Assembly: GCF_020921035.1 (NCBI RefSeq)
Contig: NC_063157.1
Span: forward strand, 23,515,015 to 23,579,014
Length of the DNA stretch: 64,000 nt
Direction of reading: 5' to 3'
Source: Rhodamnia argentea
Taxonomy: Eukaryota > Streptophyta > Magnoliopsida > Myrtales > Myrtaceae
Part shown: piece after piece, positions 59,100 to 64,000 of the stretch
How the letters are laid out: each line of letters opens with the position of its first letter
Position numbering within the stretch: position 1 is the stretch's first letter
The notes under the pieces: generated by a model
What the model was told of the DNA's origin: nothing
The model's input: only the letters and a program-made list of their open reading frames with translations
The model's database searches: none
Translations under genes and position numbers: made by a program

Positions 59100-59680
59100 C
59101 ACAACCCCTTGCCCTTTAGTTTTTTTTTTTTTTTTTTTGTTGGGGGGGTAGTTTACAATGGACACAGAGAACCAGACAAAGACTTACATAATAATAAAAA
59201 TGGTACTTTGCAATGTGCCCTTTTTCAATTTTATTTTTGGTCTGAATCGTTGCTGAGAGTGTTTTACTAAATAGGATGAGGATTCAGCGAAGGTTCCAAC
59301 AAAAAGAAAGGACGAATTATTGTTGGATTGAGTTGGTCAAGAAGAGCTTTTACTTGTACATGCTCTGATGAATGGGTGGGGCTGAGGCCCCCCCTTGCAA
59401 CTCGTTATTAGTTTTAAACCAATGTCCGAAGAGGAGCCCACCGACTGGTTAATCTCAATTTAGCCGAAATTTTGCTCTATAATACGTATCGATGATGCGC
59501 GGCACACACTTACAACGAAACTAGTAATTTGCCGCGTTAAACAATCGCCACCACGATGATGCATAAACATCTCTGAACAACCACGTCGATCAACATGGTT
59601 CTGATGCAACAGTGCGGAGGCGATTGCAAAAATTATAAATAATATTTGATGTTAGGTTAAAGTTATTTAGGTAATTATTG
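59100..59680. other. Intergenic, upstream of arogenate dehydratase
   Basis: Poly-T at about 59120-59138, then mixed sequence with no gene or transposon structure that I recognise. Confidence 0.4.
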
Positions 59681-59689
59681 TTACAAATA

Positions 59690-60117
59690 GAGAAAATAAC
59701 AAAAATGGTCTCTGAACTTTGGTCCACTATGTAATGTGGTCCCCGAATTTTTAATTTGATCAATATAATCTCCGAACTTTAGCTAAATGTGTAATACGGT
59801 CCTTGAACTTTTAATTTGTTCAATATAATCCTTGAACTTTTAGAACATATTCAACTTAGCCCTTAAACTATAAGAAAATGTTTAATATCATCCTTGAACT
59901 TAAATCAATTAAGGGACTATATTCAAAATCTTTTTATAGTTCAAGAAATAAGTTGAACATGTTTCAAAAGTTCATGGACCATATTGAACAAATTGAAAGT
60001 TCAGGGACCATATTATACATTGGGTTAAAGTTCGGAGATCATATTGATTAAATTAAAAACTCGAGAACTCCATTACATATTGAGTCAAAAGTCAGAAACT
60101 CTTTGTTTGCTTACACC
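59690..60117. mobile_element. Foldback Mutator-like element with perfect 9-bp target duplication
   Basis: Exact ttacaaata repeats lie at 59681-59689 and 60118-60126. The whole 428-bp element folds into two arms of about 200 bp. The left arm carries 'aatttgatcaatataatctc' and 'acggtccttgaactttt'; the right arm carries their imperfect complements. Each arm is itself a series of units of roughly 38 bp beginning 'ggtccctgaactttta'-like. There is no loop of note and no coding capacity. Confidence 0.85.
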
Positions 60118-60339
60118 TTACAAATAATTGACCGCTCGAGCATCACGAGGCCATTGAAATCGCAAGTGCGCACGCCAAGAATGAAAGATCGTACATGAGT
60201 AGAGTTCCCAAGAAGGGTTTCCCATTTCTGCCTCTCATCTCAAAAAACCCTTCACCTCTAATTTTCACGTGATGCAACTGTTCAGGACCACCTTAATTTC
60301 TCTAGCTCAATATAATTTGGTGAATATAGCTAAGTAAAG

Positions 60340-60512
60340 GCCCACGAAACATCCTAAAAATCCCATGAACCGGTTCGATACAGGCTTCGGCCTATGCGGG
60401 TTATCCTAACCTATAGCGTTTTGCTTTCAACTGGTGATTTTCGAACCGGCGATTTACGACGACCAAAAGCTGGAAAACCTGAATACCTTAATTAACTGCG
60501 CCACTCCTAAAG
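60340..60512 (-). mobile_element. tRNA-derived SINE candidate
   Basis: On the minus strand GGAGTGGCGCAGTTAATTAA (60507 down) resembles a pol III box A, and GGTTCGAAAATC (60447-60436) resembles box B, 38 nt further on. The spacing and order fit a tRNA-like head, but the stem partners of a functional tRNA are not apparent. The body continues to about 60340 without a clear tail. A SINE or decayed tRNA-like repeat is the best reading. Confidence 0.4.
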
Positions 60513-60519
60513 GTTGTAG

Positions 60520-61230
60520 CACGGTTTCTTCAATTGTGTAGTGTTTACTTCGTTAAAAGTGTCGCGTTGCGTCGCGGTGGCCATCGTTTCGCCGTTCCGG
60601 CTAAGTAGCATTCTGATTTAACAAAAAAACAAGGTAAAATTGTGGAAAATATGCTTACGAAGCAATGACTACAATCAATGCTAATTATGTGCGTTATGCT
60701 TCCGTCATAATGGCGCTATCGTTATATCTTCCTCTTATATGGTGGCGCGACTAATTTTTGTTTTGTTCTGCTTTGTTTTGAAGAGAAGACGAGTGCTTAT
60801 TGGAAAAAGGAGAATAATTATGGGGTCCAAAGTGTGAACGGGGTCTTGATGTGATGACGTCATGGGGTTGGTATATGTATATTCTATGATTTTTTTATTT
60901 TTTTTGCAGTTTGAATAACGAAGAGAGGCGGTTGGAAAGCCTTTAGAAAATTAGATGAGACTATTTCTTTCGAAGCGGTTAAAGTGTGGTTTGAAAAAGT
61001 TGTGCTTAATGCTGATTTACTTGGTCTTGCTCTTAGTCAATTTGATTTAATATCTTAGTCAATTTATGCTCCACGCCTGCGGGAAAATACTTTAAAATGC
61101 TTAAAGCTTGTCGCTCCCACTCTCGTGGGATAATATTAGTGTAAATAGTTTGTTTAATTAGATATGACACTGATTCGCAAAAGAAGATAGAATATTAAAA
61201 TGTCAAAAGCAAATGTTGTTGATTAAAGTG
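60520..61230. other. Intergenic, no gene seen
   Basis: Mixed sequence with a T-rich tract at about 60890-60905. No structure recognised. Confidence 0.4.
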
Positions 61231-61231
61231 A

Positions 61232-61760
61232 GTTTTTTTTTTTTGTCAAAATAACATTGCATTTACTTCATCAATCGAAATACAAGAGAGAAATATCTCA
61301 GTTCAAAAAACAAAATTTTAAACTAAGACAAATCCCAAAAAGTTTTAACACAAAACAAGCTCTAGATAATAAGAGAAATTATCAGAATAAGGTTATACAA
61401 CACGTTTAAAGAACACACCTTGACTTCTTCACATCAAAATCAGCAGCTAATCACCGAATCCGTCTTCGGTAACGAGCACACATCGAGAACTCCATCCGAT
61501 AGTATGGTTTTGCCTTTAGACAGTGCGCACCTATGTTTGATGTCCCCAAAATCATCACCTAGCATAATAAAAAAGTTGAATGAGCATAGATTTGACACCT
61601 GTGAAAGCGAGATCTTCACGAAATTCCTCTGATCTCTTTTAAAATTGAACTTGTTCATTAATGAAACTCGAGGAAAGCGAAACCCCGAAAACATACATGT
61701 AAAAAATCCCAAATCTAGAATAGATCGGTATAAAAATCTCTCCGAAACGGGCGAGAGGAG
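61232..61760 (-). mobile_element. Possible LINE 3' end fragment
   Basis: Read on the minus strand it ends 'aagtaaatgcaatgttattt' 'tgacaaaaaaaaaaa', a form seen at the 3' ends of plant L1-type elements. Upstream sequence (to about 61760) contains an open frame at 61440-61712 (-) without recognised homology. No reverse transcriptase motif is visible. Confidence 0.4.
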
Positions 61761-62112
61761 CTTCCAGATCTAGACTAAATAGGAAAAGAAAAGCTCCCAA
61801 ATGGAGAAAAATAAGAAAAGAAAATAGAGAATAAAAGAGATAGAGAGTTTGAAAGGGTAGGGGAGGAGGAGAGGAAGAGGGAGAGAGATGGGGGCAAGGG
61901 AAGAGAAACAGTCTCTCCCTCTCAGGTTGCTTCAGGCGGCAGAAATCCTAAGGGGGTTGGGTGGAGGCGAGGGCGGGGGGAGAGGGAAAAAAAATAGTAG
62001 ACTCTTGGAATTGCGAGATTAAAGTGGGTTTACTATTCAGAAAATATAACATCTGGTGAGATTGCTAGATGCTCGAACTAATGTGGTTTTTTTTTTTTTT
62101 TTTTTTTTTTGC
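61761..62112. other. Purine-rich low-complexity tract, no gene
   Basis: 61795-61995 is strongly purine-rich (GGAGAGG, GAAAAGAAAA patterns), followed by a poly-T tract (62088-62111). Confidence 0.5.
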
Positions 62113-62114
62113 TG

Positions 62115-63080
62115 AAGGACACTAGAATTGTTAAAAAAAATTGTATACAACACTCACTTTAGTACCCAAAGTTTTTGCTATATCATTTTAGTGCCAACTT
62201 TGATCTGTTTGGCCGAAAATCCTACATGACATTTTTTTTATTAATATCTTAAGTCGCCATGGATCACCGGACATCCAATTAGCAACGTAAGTCAAAAATT
62301 AAAAAAAAAATATTTAAAAACTCTAATTAGATTAGAAAAATAAAATGATAAAAAAAAATCACAGCTGGCTCCAAGCCCTCCTAGTGGCCACCACTACAGT
62401 AGTCGGGAAGGGCCGACGGATGTCACCTAGGACTTCTCGAAACCCGACGATCCTCGCTTGCTCTCGACGAGGGCTTGCTGGCCCAGATTAGGGCTGGGCG
62501 CAACCCTCGCCCCAGATTTGAGCGAGGGTCGTCGGCCCTCACCCGTGGTTGTGCTGTGTGGGGCAACCCCAAGTGAGGGCTGACAACTCTTCACTTAGAA
62601 CTAAGGCGAGTGTAGCTCCCATTTCCAGTCTTGGCTAGCAGGCCCTTGCTTGGGATCGGCGATGGTTGCCGAGTTTCGGGAAGGCTCACATGACCTCCAT
62701 CGGTCCTTCACGGCTGTGGTGGCAGCCAATAATGAGGGCTTGGCCACGTGAGGGTTTTTTTTTTTTGCTTTATTTTTTAAAATTTTTTGACTTTTTTAAT
62801 ATCATGAGTTTGTTTTTTCTTAAATACCACGTGGATCAAAATTGTTTGAAAAGATGTGCCAGGTGACCTCCATGTGGATTGAATTTTTAGAAATATATGC
62901 CACGTTATATTATAATTTTAATTATAAATTACACGTAATCAATTTGGTCAAAAATTTTTAGATTTGGCATTTTAAGTTATCATTTTTTTTGTCAATTTGA
63001 CACCGAAGTGAGCCAACAAAAATTTTTAGAGCTAAAGTGTGCGTTGTACACAACTTTTGACATTTCTAATTTCCTTCTAC
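62115..63080. mobile_element. Non-autonomous Mutator-like element
   Basis: Left end 'gaaggacactagaattgtta', right end in reverse complement 'gaaggaaattagaaatgtca'. Inside, 'acaacactcactttagtacc' faces 'gctaaagtgtgcgttgtac'. The core 62385-62760 is GC-rich with 'gagcgagggtcgtcggccct' and similar motifs. The target duplication is not resolvable because both flanks are T-rich. Confidence 0.6.
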
Positions 63081-64000
63081 CCCTTTTTTTTTTTGTATAA
63101 AATGATCTGACTCCCTAAAAAAAATGAGCTTGAGTCTCTATTCTGACTCGAACTTTTTGTCCCGTAAATACCAACTTTAGCTCGGGTCTTAATCTTAACC
63201 CTAACTTTTATCTGTCTAATAAAAATATCGACTTTCTGTGGATACCAAAATCTAGCCCCTTTTAGAAATACTATTGGTCTCTCTCTCTCTCTCTCTCAAA
63301 TACATATAAATATATATACATATATAATTGTATTTGCGTGTGTATATACCGGATAGACTATATATTAAAGACTCAACATTAAAAATGTTGAGTGAAATAT
63401 ATAATACCAAACCATTCACATTAACAAGAAGTCATCGCCCCAAACAAAATGTATCTTGTGATGATCGACCCCATATTAATTAAATGGTTATCCTCCCTAA
63501 GATAATATTTTCATTTTGGTCCCCCCTAGAAGAAACTTTCTTCGGGGCGGTCCTTGATAATTTATATCGCCCGCGTTGAATGAGCAATTAGGAAGATTCC
63601 GCGACCTTCCTACTGTCTCGTTGGTTAGGATGTCCGTCGAAATTTCCATATATTTCAATTGTGGTCAATGGTTTCCACTTTTTTTTTTCAATTTACCCCC
63701 TCCATAACTTTTCCCTAAGAAACCGCAATCTTTCATGCTCAAGCAAACTCATTAGTCATTACCTTACCCCGCAAGCACAAAGATGATTCAAGTTCATCTT
63801 AATCCATGCCCTTAAAACCCTAACTCGTCCACGTGTCATCGGTCCCATGTTAAGGTTTTTTTTGTTTTTCTTATGTAGTTAAGGGTCCGGAGGCATTTCG
63901 TGCCGAATCGATCTTTTTTCTGGCCACGACCCGTTTTCTTCTTTCTAGGGACCAACAACGCGACACGTAGCCAGAAAGCTAAGAGAACTCAGGAGCAAAA
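63081..64000. other. Intergenic to window end, no gene recognised
   Basis: Contains a (CT)n microsatellite (about 63276-63297) followed by 'atacatataaatatatatac'. The remainder has no recognised coding or repeat structure. Confidence 0.4.

Noticed and set aside
60418..60512. Functional tRNA gene
   Set aside because: The A- and B-box-like motifs are present, but I could not form a cloverleaf with a plausible anticodon arm and acceptor stem.
1..64000. A novel defence, biosynthetic or other multi-gene system
   Set aside because: The five intact genes are unrelated housekeeping or regulatory genes separated by transposon-rich DNA; nothing suggests a functional cluster.

Overview
The window looks like nuclear DNA of a dicot plant. 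Genes are intron-rich with GT-AG junctions, intergenic DNA is AT-rich, there are many small non-autonomous DNA transposons, and a piece of plastid psbB is embedded in it. The repeat content (many copies of a Mutator-like family whose ends read 'aaaaaagtcctaaacct') reminds me of Myrtaceae such as Eucalyptus. That is inference from memory and was not tested.

Five genes appear intact. (1) 1396-2108 (-): a two-exon DUF7054 protein of the At4g22758 type. (2) 12344-19758 (-): TIC100, an inner-envelope chloroplast import component, 11 exons and 873 codons. (3) 33146-40254 (+): a DEMETER/ROS1-family 5-methylcytosine DNA glycosylase, 19 exons and 1,235 codons, with its catalytic Lys/Asp pair and Fe-S cysteines. 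(4) 41860-42816 (-): a single-exon plant protein of unknown function with an EAR-like motif, convergent with the glycosylase. (5) 57497-58804 (-): an intronless arogenate dehydratase with a TATA box and an AC element upstream. The frames close exactly over the exon coordinates given.

Three broken genes are recognisable. The first is a truncated upstream copy of the glycosylase (26740-28283), which keeps only its 5' exons. The second is a Pro-X carboxypeptidase pseudogene (about 50640-52215). The third is the plastid psbB fragment (about 21636-22250). A short stray copy of the At4g22758-type exon/intron junction lies at 88-172.

The most structured region is 20.0-35.0 kb. It is an old tandem segmental duplication: copy A about 20048-28500, copy B about 30137-35010. 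Copy B continues into the intact glycosylase, while copy A stops in the equivalent of intron 2. Between the copies lies an array of about six degenerate units (28780-30130) built from the sequence that forms the glycosylase leader. Because the two copies align, pre-insertion sites can be read for several insertions in A: a Mutator-like element with a 9-bp target duplication, the psbB insertion and a Harbinger-like element.

The rest is mainly transposon debris. Several elements have boundaries supported by terminal inverted repeats plus target duplications: hAT-like at 6249-6886 and 43288-44109; Mutator-like at 6910-7581, 9737-10531, 53392-53984 and 59690-60117; Harbinger-like at 23280-24562. 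There are also LINE 3' ends, a tRNA-derived SINE candidate and several local tandem repeats. I saw no rRNA or intact tRNA gene and no CRISPR array. I found no convincing new molecular system; the best candidates for follow-up are the glycosylase duplication and its leader array.
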